A DNA stretch of 64,000 bases from Heliomarina baculiformis (GTDB taxonomy: Bacteria > Pseudomonadota > Alphaproteobacteria > Rhodobacterales > Rhodobacteraceae), in contig NZ_JAIMIC010000005.1 in assembly GCF_019966545.1 (NCBI RefSeq), forward strand, positions 186,001 to 250,000, read 5' to 3'. Position numbers and translations under genes: made by a program. Shown here one piece after another: positions 51,858 through 62,874 of this stretch (positions are counted from its first letter, which is position 1; every line of letters begins with the position of its first letter). The notes below the pieces were generated by a model. It ran no database searches, had not been told where the DNA came from, and worked only from the letters and a program-made list of their open reading frames with translations.

Positions 51858-51880
51858 CGGGGCAGGTCTAGCCTGCCCCG
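51858..51880 (-). other. Intercistronic hairpin between rpsB and tsf
   Basis: CGGGGCAGG and CCTGCCCCG form a perfect 9-bp stem with a five-base loop. There is no T-run on the minus strand, so it may be an attenuating or mRNA-processing element that sets the tsf/rpsB ratio. Confidence 0.6.
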
Positions 51881-51905
51881 TATGTCAGTGTCGTGACAGA
51901 TGCGA

Positions 51906-52775
51906 TCAGCCGTTGGCTTTCTCGACAGTCTCCTGCTTGGATTCGATGTCCAGCGGAGCGTCCTTGCTCATCGCGTCGTTATGCACGGTCTCGGAGGAGA
52001 CGTTGCCGATTTCGACGCCGCCATCGGCAAGGGTTTCTTCCTCAGGTGCTTCTTCAAACGAACCGATGTCAACACCGGCTGCGCCGAGCTGTGCGCTCAT
52101 GCCGTCGAGAGCTGCGCGGGAAACCAGATCGCAGTAGAGAGCGATTGCGCGAGCCGCGTCATCGTTGCCGGGGATCACGTAATCGATGCCGTCGGGCGAG
52201 CAGTTAGTGTCGACAACAGCAACAACCGGGATGCCCAGTTTGTTGGCTTCTGCGATCGCAAGTTGCTCTTTCTTGACGTCAATCACGAAAAGCAGGTCGG
52301 GCGTGCCGCCCATTTCGCGGATACCACCCAGCGAAGCGGTCAGCTTGGCTTGGTCGCGTTCCATGCCAAGACGTTCTTTCTTGGTCAGGCCTTCGAAACC
52401 TGTTTCCATCTGCTCGTCGATCTGCTTCAGGCGGTTGATCGACTGGGAAACGGTTTTCCAGTTGGTGAGCGTGCCACCCAGCCAGCGGTGGTTCATATAA
52501 TACTGTGCGGATTTCTCGGCAGCATCTGCGATCGGCTTTTGCGCCTGACGCTTAGTGCCGACAAAAAGGATCCGGCCGTTTTTCGCAACGGTTTCACGGA
52601 TGACTTGCAGCGCCTGGTCCAGCATCGGAACAGTCTGCGTGAGGTCCATGATGTGGATGCCGTTGCGGTCACCGTAGATGTACGGCGCCATGCGGGGGTT
52701 CCAGCGCTGTGTCTGGTGACCAAAGTGAACGCCAGCTTCGAGCAGCTGACGCATGGTGAACTCAGGAAGAGCCAT
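51906..52775 (-). CDS. rpsB: 30S ribosomal protein S2
   Basis: The 289-residue protein has the S2 hallmarks [54 protein letters not shown] and [17 protein letters not shown]. It is longer than the E. coli protein because of an acidic C-terminal tail (about residues 245-289), as seen in some alphaproteobacteria. It precedes tsf in the conserved order. A good promoter lies upstream, followed by a leader of about 115 bases that could allow S2 autoregulation. Confidence 0.97.
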   Translation of the reverse strand: MALPEFTMRQLLEAGVHFGHQTQRWNPRMAPYIYGDRNGIHIMDLTQTVPMLDQALQVIRETVAKNGRILFVGTKRQAQKPIADAAEKSAQYYMNHRWLGGTLTNWKTVSQSINRLKQIDEQMETGFEGLTKKERLGMERDQAKLTASLGGIREMGGTPDLLFVIDVKKEQLAIAEANKLGIPVVAVVDTNCSPDGIDYVIPGNDDAARAIALYCDLVSRAALDGMSAQLGAAGVDIGSFEEAPEEETLADGGVEIGNVSSETVHNDAMSKDAPLDIESKQETVEKANG

Positions 52776-52897
52776 GCTTGTTTACCTTTCCGGTTTCGCC
52801 TCGGCGGGGGTATTGAGAGCGTGTGCTCCAACCGGCGGACCTTTGGGGATGTCTCCCCCATCGGCCCAAACCCCGCCTGCGGGTTTTGAATGGCGCG

Positions 52898-52926
52898 CGT
52901 ATAGGCCATGCGGGTGATGGGTGCAA
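52898..52926 (-). promoter_or_regulatory. Promoter of rpsB-tsf
   Basis: On the minus strand TTGCAC (52926-52921), a 17-base spacer and TATACG (52903-52898) form a near-consensus housekeeping promoter. Transcription from about 52890 gives a leader of about 115 bases. Confidence 0.6.
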
Positions 52927-52995
52927 GTCCTGTTTGACAGAAGCTGTGCCCGATGCAAGGTTTGCGGGATTTTGATCTGCAAAGGCATATTAGTC

Positions 52996-53589
52996 ATGAC
53001 ACGTCCGGTGCTTCAGTTCTGGTTCGAATTCGCTTCGACCTACTCCTACCTCTCTGCGATGCGGATCGAAGAAATGGCAGACAAGGCCGGCGTGGCGGTA
53101 TCCTGGCATCCCTTCTGGCTCGGACCGATATTCAAAGCACAGGGCTGGGACAGTTCACCTTTCAATCTTTACCCGGTCAAAGGACAGTATATGTGGCGCG
53201 ACATGGAGCGGCTTTGTGCCGCGCGCGGCCTGCCCTTTGCTCGCCCGGATCCCTTTCCGCAAAATAGCGTACTCGCGGCGCGTACAGCTATCCTTGCTCT
53301 TGAGAGCGACAAGGGCCCTGAATTCTGCCGGGCGATATACAGGTCTGAATTCGGCGAAGGCAAAGGCATCTCGAACCCTGACGGACTGCGTGAGATACTA
53401 GTGGAAAGCGGGCTGCCGGATGATCTGGTAGAGAAAGCCTCGGAACCACAATCCAAACAGGCGCTCAAGGATAACGTCGAAAGGGCCATGTCGCTTGGTA
53501 TCTTCGGGGCGCCAAGCTTTATTGCAGGCGATGAATTATTCTGGGGAGACGACCGCCTGGAGGCCGCTATAGCCCATTTGGCGCAATAG
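52996..53589 (+). CDS. DsbA-fold 2-hydroxychromene-2-carboxylate isomerase-like protein
   Basis: From ATG 52996 the product is 197 residues. It begins MTRPVLQFWFEFASTYSYLS, where the Ser after FEFA occupies the catalytic position of HCCA isomerases (glutathione-dependent, kappa-class GST fold), and ends with LGIFGAPSFIAGDELFWGDD containing the conserved cis-Pro. Family members take part in naphthalene-type catabolism or act as general GSTs; no aromatic pathway genes adjoin it. Its 3' end overlaps olsA on the other strand by 23 bases. Confidence 0.87.
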   Translation: MTRPVLQFWFEFASTYSYLSAMRIEEMADKAGVAVSWHPFWLGPIFKAQGWDSSPFNLYPVKGQYMWRDMERLCAARGLPFARPDPFPQNSVLAARTAILALESDKGPEFCRAIYRSEFGEGKGISNPDGLREILVESGLPDDLVEKASEPQSKQALKDNVERAMSLGIFGAPSFIAGDELFWGDDRLEAAIAHLAQ

Positions 53590-54409
53590 CCAGTCCGCTC
53601 TCCAATCCGTTGCGCACGGCTTTTTCGCAAGCCGCAGCAAGCGCCTTGCGATTGGCGAAATGCGCCACTTTCAAGGGGGGGTGGTAAAACAGTTCGACCC
53701 GCCCTTGCCGCGGGTTTGAGAGCGTCTTGAGTAGGTGACTGCCGAAATCCATGTCGCCCCACCAACCGTAAAACCGGTCTGGCATACCCAGGGGCGCGTG
53801 ATAGACAACGGAAACAGGCTGAATCTGCATCGCATCGTGCAGCCGTTCGGAAAAGAAGGGTTCAAACAAGGTCGTCTTGAACGGCAGGAGCCTTAGCCCG
53901 TCGGTCGATGTTCCTTCTGGAAAGAACAATAGCTTGTGACCGGCAGACAGACGATCTTCGAACAACCGGGTGTGATCGCGCGCCTTGCGACGGTCTCTTT
54001 CGATGAAAACGGTGCCAGTGGCCTGTGCGAGCCAGCCAATTCCCGGCCATCCGGCCACTTCAGCCTTGGAAACGAAGTAGACTCGTTTTCGCGCGTTCAA
54101 TGAGAAAATGTCGAGCCATGAAACATGATTGGCGACAACTGCCCCCTGTCTTTTCATCAGGTCGCCATGCACGTAAAATCCAATGCCCATGATGCGGAGC
54201 GCGTTGCGGCACACGAACTGCGTAATGTAGGGCGTGACAGGCCGATGGAGCCCAAAGAGAGGACGCTCGACCAGCCGGATCGTCAGCAGTACCAGAAGCC
54301 CCCCGAAAACGAGCAGACCAAGCGGCAAGCCTCGCAGGATGACCAGCATCCAGCCCAATGGCGACACATGCACCGGGTCGGGATTGGCGTCACTTTTCCA
54401 CGTGGTCAT
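53567..54409 (-). CDS. olsA: Lysophospholipid acyltransferase OlsA (PlsC family)
   Basis: The 280-residue membrane enzyme has an N-terminal membrane segment (about residues 20-45), the acyltransferase motif NHVSWLD (H-x4-D, about residue 94), IERDRRKARDH and FPEGTSTDG. It acylates the 3-hydroxyacyl group of lyso-ornithine lipid, or 1-acylglycerol-phosphate. The assignment to ornithine lipid synthesis rests on the 4-base overlap with olsB just upstream. Confidence 0.87.
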   Translation of the reverse strand: MTTWKSDANPDPVHVSPLGWMLVILRGLPLGLLVFGGLLVLLTIRLVERPLFGLHRPVTPYITQFVCRNALRIMGIGFYVHGDLMKRQGAVVANHVSWLDIFSLNARKRVYFVSKAEVAGWPGIGWLAQATGTVFIERDRRKARDHTRLFEDRLSAGHKLLFFPEGTSTDGLRLLPFKTTLFEPFFSERLHDAMQIQPVSVVYHAPLGMPDRFYGWWGDMDFGSHLLKTLSNPRQGRVELFYHPPLKVAHFANRKALAAACEKAVRNGLESGLAIAPNGL

Positions 54410-55170
54410 GTCTGGCGCAGACCTGAATACATGCGTTGCTGTCGCGCGCTGATCGCGCGGGTATCAAGGATCAGGCACACATCGGTCGTGTTGAAAGCGT
54501 GATCGACATAGGCGCCATCGCCGACGGTGCCGCCAAGGCGCAGATAAGCTTTGATCAGCGCCGGGACTTGTTTCATCGCTGATTTCCGGTCGATATCTTC
54601 CGGACAGCGCAGAGACATCGTCTGGTAGTGGTCGGAAAGCGCGTGCACGCGCAGCGCTTCGGGCGCGAGATGGTTGTGGTAGAGCATCGATAACGGTTCG
54701 GCCAACTTCTCCGCGTCCGTTCCGTGAAATGAGGCCGTTCCAAAAAGCACCTCGATCCCGTGCGACGTGACATAGTCCGTCAGCGCGTTCCAGAGGTGAA
54801 ACATCGCGATCCCACCTCTGTAGTCGCGATGAAGGCAGGACCGGCCCAGTTCCAGCAGCCGTCGACCGCCTACCTTGAGCTTGCTCAAATCGAATTCGCT
54901 CTCTGTGTAAAAGCACCCTGCCCGTTCGGCTTGGTCCTCGCGCAAAAGACGATAGACACCGACCACCATTCCCTTTGTATCGTCGCGCAGAAGCAGGTGG
55001 TCGGAAAATTGATCGAACCGGTCCTTCTCGATCCGCGCCTGGTGATCCACGCCTTCGCCCGTCGCGCCCAGTTCACGCACGAACACCTCGTAACGCAAAG
55101 ACTGCGCTTCCAGCAAGTCGCGTTCGCTCTCTGCGAGGAAGACAGAAAAAGAAGGTCCGCTGTCAGGCAT
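54406..55170 (-). CDS. olsB: L-ornithine N(alpha)-acyltransferase OlsB
   Basis: The 254-residue GNAT-like enzyme transfers a 3-hydroxyacyl chain from ACP to ornithine, the first step of ornithine-lipid synthesis. Diagnostic stretches are LRYEVFVRELGATGEGVDHQ, FDQFSDHLLLRDD, LLELGRSCLHRDYRGGIAMF and FGTASFHGTDAEKLAEPLSM. It precedes olsA in a two-gene operon. Such lipids are often made under phosphate limitation, but no pho box was identified. Confidence 0.92.
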   Translation of the reverse strand: MPDSGPSFSVFLAESERDLLEAQSLRYEVFVRELGATGEGVDHQARIEKDRFDQFSDHLLLRDDTKGMVVGVYRLLREDQAERAGCFYTESEFDLSKLKVGGRRLLELGRSCLHRDYRGGIAMFHLWNALTDYVTSHGIEVLFGTASFHGTDAEKLAEPLSMLYHNHLAPEALRVHALSDHYQTMSLRCPEDIDRKSAMKQVPALIKAYLRLGGTVGDGAYVDHAFNTTDVCLILDTRAISARQQRMYSGLRQT

Positions 55171-55276
55171 GGACTCTCTCGCCGGTTAAGTCGGAAGGCA
55201 GATACCCTGCTTTGGCATTCAAATACAATGCTCTCTACAGCCCGCCCAAGTTGTGTTAAGGAATATTAAACCAGTT

Positions 55277-55459
55277 TCACGCATCAAATATCGGTACGAG
55301 TTCAATGTTGTACCCATCGATGACGACCTTGCCATGGTTCTGGAAATTGACTGTGATTTTCCCGCCGATGTTTGATTGCACCTGCCCGATGCCCCAATCG
55401 GGTTGGTCAGGGTGGCGGACCAGCATACCTGGCGCGAGTATGGCGTTCATGTCTGACAT
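55277..55459 (-). CDS. DUF3553 domain-containing small protein
   Basis: The 60-residue protein matches DUF3553: LAPGMLVRHPDQPDWGIGQV and QSNIGGKITVNFQNHGKVVI, a beta-rich domain similar to the tails of UvrD-like and CarD-like proteins. A role in nucleic-acid or polymerase interaction is possible but unproven. It is head-to-head with chpT, only 26 bases apart. Confidence 0.85.
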   Translation of the reverse strand: MSDMNAILAPGMLVRHPDQPDWGIGQVQSNIGGKITVNFQNHGKVVIDGYNIELVPIFDA

Positions 55460-55485
55460 GGTGTGACTGATAAGTAGGTGACTCT

Positions 55486-56082
55486 ATGACCGATCACAAC
55501 CTGGATATATCGGTTCTTGTCGGATCACGTATCTGCCATGACCTGATCAGTCCAATCGGTGCGATTGCGAACGGGCTTGAGCTGCTCGAATTGACCGGTG
55601 CGACGCCCGGTCCGGAAATGGAGCTGATATCCACCAGCGTCCGTAATGCCAATGCCCGCATTAGGTTCTTTCGCATCGCCTTCGGGGCGGCGGGTGAACA
55701 GTTGATGGGACGGACCGAGATCATGTCGGTCCTCAAGGATTTCAGCAAGACTGGTCGCATCGAAATGTCCTGGGTGCCATCCGATCCGCATCCTCGCCCG
55801 ATGGTTCGTCTTGCCTTTCTCGCCCTGCTTTGCTGCGAAACCGCCCTGCCGCAGGGCGGGGCTATCCGGGTCGATCAGGAAGACGACCAATGGAAAATCA
55901 TTGGTACAGGTAGCACGGTCAGTCTGGACCCCGTCCTGTGGAATACGCTTGGCGAGGCACCCGTTTCCGGAAACGCATCATCTGCAACGGTTCAATTTCC
56001 CCTGCTCGCCGAGATGGCGACAAAACTTGGCCGCAAGGTCGAATTTGTTCACGATTCGGAGCGTGTCGAAATCCAGTATTAA
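55486..56082 (+). CDS. chpT: Histidine phosphotransferase ChpT family protein
   Basis: The 198-residue protein carries the phosphorylatable His18 in VGSRICHDLISPIGAIANGL, followed by a four-helix dimerisation domain and a degenerate CA-like domain. In alphaproteobacteria ChpT passes phosphate from CckA to CtrA and CpdR, controlling cell cycle or, in Rhodobacterales, motility and gene-transfer-agent genes. It is monocistronic and convergent with proA (3-base gap). Confidence 0.9.
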   Translation: MTDHNLDISVLVGSRICHDLISPIGAIANGLELLELTGATPGPEMELISTSVRNANARIRFFRIAFGAAGEQLMGRTEIMSVLKDFSKTGRIEMSWVPSDPHPRPMVRLAFLALLCCETALPQGGAIRVDQEDDQWKIIGTGSTVSLDPVLWNTLGEAPVSGNASSATVQFPLLAEMATKLGRKVEFVHDSERVEIQY

Positions 56083-56085
56083 TCC

Positions 56086-57351
56086 TCAGGCGCGCAGCGT
56101 TCCGTTTCCGGTCACAAGGTATTTGAAGCTGGTCAGCTGCTCCGCGCCAACCGGCCCACGGGCATGCATCTTGCCGGTGGCGATTCCGATCTCGGCGCCC
56201 ATGCCGAACTCTCCTCCATCCGCGAATTGCGTGGATGCGTTATGCATCAGGATCGCACTGTCGAGCCGTTGGAAAAAGCGCGCGACCGTATCCGCGTCTT
56301 CGGCGATGATGCAATCCGTATGGTTCGAGCCGTATTTCCGGATATGAGCGATGGCCCCATCCACGTCATCGACGGCACGGGCCGCGATAGTCATGTCGAG
56401 GTATTCCTTGCCCCAATCTTCGTCGCTTGCAGGGATTGCCCCGGCGGCTTTTCCCAGCTCACCTTCGGCATGAACCTCGACACCCTTGGCGATCAGCGCG
56501 GAGATTACGTCCTTGCCAATGGTATCGACGACATCACGGTGCACCAGCAGGCATTCAGCTGCGCCGCAAATCCCGGTGCGCCGCGTCTTGGCATTCAAAA
56601 CGATCTCAACGGCTTTCACCGGATCCGCTGACTTGTCGATGTATATGTGAACGATCCCTTCGAGATGGGCAAAGACCGGCACCCGCGCCTCGCGCTGCAC
56701 GAGCCCGACAAGTCCCTTGCCGCCCCTGGGGACGATGACGTCGATCGTATCGGTCATAGTGAGCATTTCGGATACGGCCGCCCGGTCCCGCGTGGGGACA
56801 AGTTGGATCGCGTCAACGGGCAATCCGGCGTGTTTCAGCCCCTCGACAAGACAGCCGTAGATCGCTTGCGCCGAATGAAAGCTTTCCGACCCTCCGCGCA
56901 GGATCGCGGCATTGCCGGACTTAAGGCAAAGCGCGCCGGCATCCGCCGTCACGTTGGGACGGCTTTCGTATATGACACCGATCACCCCCAGAGGTGTTCT
57001 CACACGCTGGATGTGAAGCCCGGAAGGCATGTCCCATTCGCTCAGAACCGACCCTACCGGATCTTTTTGGGCGGCGACGGAGCGCAGACCGTCGGCCATG
57101 GCCTTGATGCGCGGCTCGTCCAACATGAGCCGATCCATCATGGCCGCAGAGAGGCTTCGTTCCTCTCCGAAAGCCATGTCCTTGGCATTGGCGTCGATGA
57201 TCTTGGCACGCCGGGACCAGATCGCATCGGCCGCCATTTCAAGCGCTGTGGATTTTTGTTCCGCCGAGGCGAACGCCAGTTCTTGTGACGCGGCCTTGGC
57301 GCGACGCCCGATGTCCCGCATGAGGGCTGAGATGTTTTCAAGATCTTTCAT
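56086..57351 (-). CDS. proA: Gamma-glutamyl phosphate reductase
   Basis: The 421-residue NADPH enzyme makes glutamate-5-semialdehyde for proline synthesis. It has the catalytic Cys in [15 protein letters not shown] (about residue 255), [20 protein letters not shown] and [16 protein letters not shown]. The length is normal. It lies 73 bases after proB in the obgE-proB-proA operon. Confidence 0.95.
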   Translation of the reverse strand: MKDLENISALMRDIGRRAKAASQELAFASAEQKSTALEMAADAIWSRRAKIIDANAKDMAFGEERSLSAAMMDRLMLDEPRIKAMADGLRSVAAQKDPVGSVLSEWDMPSGLHIQRVRTPLGVIGVIYESRPNVTADAGALCLKSGNAAILRGGSESFHSAQAIYGCLVEGLKHAGLPVDAIQLVPTRDRAAVSEMLTMTDTIDVIVPRGGKGLVGLVQREARVPVFAHLEGIVHIYIDKSADPVKAVEIVLNAKTRRTGICGAAECLLVHRDVVDTIGKDVISALIAKGVEVHAEGELGKAAGAIPASDEDWGKEYLDMTIAARAVDDVDGAIAHIRKYGSNHTDCIIAEDADTVARFFQRLDSAILMHNASTQFADGGEFGMGAEIGIATGKMHARGPVGAEQLTSFKYLVTGNGTLRA

Positions 57352-57424
57352 GGTGCGGGCCTCATGGTTTTGTCTGGGAAGGATTTCATGCCTCCGGCGG
57401 GGATATTTTTAACCCAAAGAAGGG

Positions 57425-59589
<2,165 letters not shown>

Positions 59590-59687
59590 TTATCGGATCG
59601 GCCTGCCGTACTCAAGCTGTGCTGAGGGGGCAGACCATTTATCCGTTTTTGCAGGACCGGCATGCGACGTCTATCCCGCTGCCCGGT

Positions 59688-60230
59688 CTATCCTTTCAGG
59701 GTTCGGCTATAGGTCCAGGTCGCGACGGTCGCGCCCCGGGACACGGAATAACTTTCGGCATCGCCGAGATACTTGAACCCGCAATGGGTCAGGACCTGAG
59801 CCGAAGCCGGATTGTCCTGAAACACGCTGGCGAACATGGTCGAATTCTGCATTGGATTCGCCTCGATCAGCGCCTGCACGGCTTCAGAGGCCAGACCGGT
59901 ATTCCAGTAGATCGGCGCGACCCAGTAGCCGACTTCTGACTGGTTGCGGTCCATCCGTTTCAGCGCGATCAGACCCATCACCTCGGCCCCGCCGGATTTG
60001 GTCGCGTCCATGGCCCAGATATCCTCGTCCCGGTTATCCGCCATGCCACGCGCTACGAAAGCCTCGGTACTGCCCGGCGGCAGAGGATGCGGGATCGACG
60101 TGGTCATCGTCGCGATACGCTTGTCGCTTGCATAGAGTTCGATGAGACCCTGATCTGAGCGGCGCAGCGGGCGCAGGTCGAACCGTTCCGTTTCAATAAC
60201 CGGTTGATTTATTATCTGATCCAATTTCAT
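59688..60230 (-). CDS. GNAT family N-acetyltransferase (RimJ-like)
   Basis: The 180-residue acetyltransferase has an ETERFDLRPLRRSD start, VGYWVAPIYWNTGLASEAV (motif A, acetyl-CoA binding, about residue 110) and NPASAQVLTHCGFKYLGDAE. It belongs to the RimJ/RimL group that acetylates protein N termini or small amines; the target is unknown. The position between rpmA and obgE is common in this lineage. Confidence 0.88.
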   Translation of the reverse strand: MKLDQIINQPVIETERFDLRPLRRSDQGLIELYASDKRIATMTTSIPHPLPPGSTEAFVARGMADNRDEDIWAMDATKSGGAEVMGLIALKRMDRNQSEVGYWVAPIYWNTGLASEAVQALIEANPMQNSTMFASVFQDNPASAQVLTHCGFKYLGDAESYSVSRGATVATWTYSRTLKG

Positions 60231-60311
60231 TTTGTGATCCTCCTCCGGGTCACATATCGCGGCCGCGTAACAAATCTTTCCCCCTATTACACCGCCGGAT
60301 TAAAACGGGAA

Positions 60312-60339
60312 AAGGGACCGGCGTTTTCGCCGATCCCTT
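60312..60339 (-). terminator. Rho-independent terminator of rplU-rpmA
   Basis: Read on the minus strand, AAGGGATCGGCG and CGCCGGTCCCTT form a stem with one mismatch around AAAA, followed by TTCCCGTTTT. It lies 26 bases after the rpmA stop. Confidence 0.8.
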
Positions 60340-60364
60340 GAATTTTCCCAATTCGGGGTACGGC

Positions 60365-60634
60365 TTACTCAGCGGCCTCCGCCACTGGGAGAACCGAAAT
60401 AAAGGTGCGTCCCTTGAGACCCTTGTGAAAGGTCACAGCGCCGTCAGTCGTTGCAAAGATCGTGTGATCCTTGCCCAGACCAACACCCTCGCCCGGCCAG
60501 AACTTGGTGCCGCGCTGACGCACGATGATGTTGCCTGCGATAGCCGACTGGCCACCGTAGAGTTTCACACCAAGGCGGCGACCGGCAGAGTCGCGACCGT
60601 TACGGGAGGAACCGCCTGCTTTTTTATGTGCCAT
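60365..60634 (-). CDS. rpmA: 50S ribosomal protein L27
   Basis: The 89-residue protein begins [20 protein letters not shown] and has [20 protein letters not shown], the standard L27 sequence. The N-terminal tail reaches the peptidyl-transferase centre. It starts 11 bases after rplU. Confidence 0.97.
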   Translation of the reverse strand: MAHKKAGGSSRNGRDSAGRRLGVKLYGGQSAIAGNIIVRQRGTKFWPGEGVGLGKDHTIFATTDGAVTFHKGLKGRTFISVLPVAEAAE

Positions 60635-60645
60635 GCTTTCGCTCC

Positions 60646-61281
60646 TTAGCCTTTAGCCAGTTCTTTGGCCTGTTCGATCCAGCCTTCACGCTCGATACGG
60701 CCTTTGAACGACAGTTTCTCGTCCATATCAGCTACATCTGCGTCCGTCCATGCAGCAATCTGTGCAAAGGTCGTGATGCCAGCTTCGAGCAGCTTTTTTT
60801 CAAGCGCCGGTCCAACACCGGAGAGCTTTTTCAAGTCGTCTGCGCCGGATTTTGCAGCTGCTTTCGCGGGCTTGGCCTTTTCCTTTTTAGGAGCCGGTGC
60901 AGCGGCAGGAGCCGAAACGCTTACGGAACCGGTGCCGATGGCAGCTTTGACGTCCGATTTTTCCGCGCCCGATGCCAGGATGTCAGTGATCTTGACGAGA
61001 GTCAGCTTCTGACGGTGGCCTTTGGTGCGCTTGGACGAATGCTTACGACGGCGCTTTACAAAGTGGATGACCTTGTCACCCTTGATCTGATCGATGATCT
61101 CAGCCTGTACACCGGCATCCGCGACGAGCGGAGAACCGACAACGGGGCTGTCACCGCCCAGCATCAGTATTTCGTTGAACTGGACTTTTTCGCCAGCGTC
61201 TGCAGCCAGACGTTCAACGCGGAGCATATCACCCGCCTGAACCTTGTACTGCTTGCCGCCGGTCTTGATGACCGCAAACAT
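60646..61281 (-). CDS. rplU: 50S ribosomal protein L21 with C-terminal helix-hairpin-helix extension
   Basis: The first 100 residues are standard L21 ([39 protein letters not shown]). An Ala/Pro/Lys-rich linker (about 115-150) then joins a helix-hairpin-helix module ([20 protein letters not shown], about 150-211). The total of 211 residues is about twice the E. coli protein; such extensions occur in alphaproteobacteria. It heads rplU-rpmA under a good promoter. Confidence 0.95.
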   Translation of the reverse strand: MFAVIKTGGKQYKVQAGDMLRVERLAADAGEKVQFNEILMLGGDSPVVGSPLVADAGVQAEIIDQIKGDKVIHFVKRRRKHSSKRTKGHRQKLTLVKITDILASGAEKSDVKAAIGTGSVSVSAPAAAPAPKKEKAKPAKAAAKSGADDLKKLSGVGPALEKKLLEAGITTFAQIAAWTDADVADMDEKLSFKGRIEREGWIEQAKELAKG

Positions 61282-61430
61282 GCGTCTTTCCTTTTCGTTG
61301 CCGCATCCTGTGGTCCCCGCTAGGGTGTTTTCGATCCCTGATGGAAATCAGCGATCACCTCGGACAGCGCGCCCTATGAATGGGCGAATGAATAACAAAC
61401 CCGGCGCGAACGGTTCGGCCAAGTTCGGCG

Positions 61431-61459
61431 CTTATGACCACAAAGGATCGTTATGTCAA
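61431..61459 (-). promoter_or_regulatory. Promoter of rplU-rpmA
   Basis: On the minus strand a perfect TTGACA (61459-61454), a 17-base spacer and CATAAG (61436-61431) form a housekeeping promoter 150 bases upstream of rplU, leaving a leader that could bind L21. Confidence 0.6.
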
Positions 61460-61569
61460 CCGGTCAAACCCATCCATGTTCGCCGGAAATTCTTAGGGTC
61501 ATCTGCCGCAATTTTCGGCATCGAGGCCCTGTGCAAATTTGAGCAATAATATCTATCAGGATGCAAGTG

Positions 61570-61598
61570 TTGACTTTGCTGTATTGCTGAAAGAATAC
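61570..61598 (+). promoter_or_regulatory. Promoter of the RND efflux operon
   Basis: TTGACT (61570-61575), 17 bases and GAATAC (61593-61598) form a reasonable promoter. The predicted start, about 61605, places the TGYAC array inside the transcribed leader. Confidence 0.45.
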
Positions 61599-61610
61599 CA
61601 AAAATCGCAG

Positions 61611-61667
61611 TGCACCATCGATGCACAATGTATGCACGATCTGTACACCGTTTCAGAGGCTTTTTCC
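61611..61667 (+). repeat. Four TGYAC repeats plus conserved flank (copy 2) before the RND operon
   Basis: TGCAC occurs at 61611, 61622 and 61633 (11-bp steps) and TGTAC at 61642 (9-bp step), running into ACACCGTTT and CAGAGGCTTTTTCC. The AGAGG within the flank is the ribosome-binding site of the membrane-fusion gene. The same layout occurs at 6945-7002. Several units are also palindromic (GTGCAC), so a dimeric repressor could bind. The usual TetR repressor gene is not visible next to the operon. Confidence 0.75.
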
Positions 61668-61669
61668 TT

Positions 61670-62806
61670 ATGATCAGAAATACGACCTTTAGGGCCTTGG
61701 CTGCGTCTTTCGCGCTTGGCAGCCTTCTGGCCGCCGGCGATGCACTGGCCCAGAATGCCGCGCCGACCGTGACCGTGGTGACCCTTACGACTGAAGACGT
61801 GACTTTGACGACCACCCTGCCCGGTCGCGTCAAGGCGTCCGAGCAATCCGAAGTCAGACCGCAGGTCGTGGGTATCATCACAGAACAACTCTTCAAAGAA
61901 GGCGAAACCGTCGAAGCGGGTGACCCTCTCTACAAGATTGACCCGGCCACCTACGAGGCTGCGGTTGCGCAGGCCAAGGCGTCGGTCAATGCGGCACAGG
62001 CACAGCTTGATGCGGCCGAGCGTGACGAGCAGCGGATCGAAGCGCTGGCAGCGCGGAACGTCAGCAGCCAGCAGGCGCTTGACGACTCCATCACGGCCCG
62101 CGATTCCGCTCGTGCCCAACTGGAAGTCGCCCGCGCGCAGCTTCAGAGTTCGCAGATCGAACTGGACAAGACGACGATCCACGCGCGCCTCTCAGGCGAA
62201 ATCGGGCTGTCGATGACAAGCCGGGGCGCGCTGGTGACCAATGGGCAGGCCGATCCCTTGACCGTTATCCGGGTGATCGACCCGGTGTTCGTCGACGTGA
62301 CCCAGTCCGCTGCCGATCTGCTGGCCTGGCGGCGTCAACAAAAGAGCGAAGTGACGGAGTCCAGTGGCGCAGCAGATGTCACCCTGATCCTTGCCGATGG
62401 GACGGAGTACGAACACGCCGGACGCCTCACCGCTGCCGAGCCGCATGTGGACGAGCAGACCGGCGTCGTTCTGCTGCGCATGAGCTTTGCGAATCCTGAC
62501 AAGCTTTTGCTTCCAGGCATGTACGTCCAGGTTAACATGCCCACGACCGTTGCCCGGGATGTCATACTGACCCCACAGGAAGCGGTCAGTCGGGATCGCC
62601 GCGGTCGTCCGACGGCGCTTGTGGTCAACAGCGAAAACGTGGTCGAGCTGCGCAATCTCGAAATCCTGCAAGATCGGGGCTCTGACTGGGTTGTCGCTTC
62701 GGGTCTGGAAACCGGCGACCGCGTGATCGTCGAAGGCCTGCAGATCGTGGCACCGGGTGCAACGGTCAATGCCGAAGAGCGCGAAACCCCTGCGGAAACA
62801 GAATAA
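61670..62806 (+). CDS. RND efflux periplasmic adaptor (membrane-fusion protein, AcrA/MexA type)
   Basis: The ATG at 61670 follows AGAGG; an in-frame GTG at 61610 lies inside the repeat array. The 378-residue product has an N-terminal signal (ALAASFALGSLLAAGDALAQ), with no lipobox Cys seen, a barrel-sandwich domain (VVGIITEQLFKEGETVEAGD), a long alpha-hairpin (QAQLDAAERDEQRIEALAAR) and beta-barrel and membrane-proximal domains. It links the inner-membrane pump to an outer-membrane channel. An OMF gene is not visible. Confidence 0.92.
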   Translation: MIRNTTFRALAASFALGSLLAAGDALAQNAAPTVTVVTLTTEDVTLTTTLPGRVKASEQSEVRPQVVGIITEQLFKEGETVEAGDPLYKIDPATYEAAVAQAKASVNAAQAQLDAAERDEQRIEALAARNVSSQQALDDSITARDSARAQLEVARAQLQSSQIELDKTTIHARLSGEIGLSMTSRGALVTNGQADPLTVIRVIDPVFVDVTQSAADLLAWRRQQKSEVTESSGAADVTLILADGTEYEHAGRLTAAEPHVDEQTGVVLLRMSFANPDKLLLPGMYVQVNMPTTVARDVILTPQEAVSRDRRGRPTALVVNSENVVELRNLEILQDRGSDWVVASGLETGDRVIVEGLQIVAPGATVNAEERETPAETE

Positions 62807-62874
62807 CAAAAATTGAACGGGCATCAGCCGACAATCACTGATCCCACCTGTTGCCTGACTGACCGGAGACCACC

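Larger units (their letters stand above)
61282..61669. other. 388-base divergent promoter region between rplU and the RND operon
   Basis: No gene is supported. It contains the rplU promoter (61431-61459, minus), the RND operon promoter (61570-61598, plus) and the TGYAC array (61611-61667), listed separately. Confidence 0.6.
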
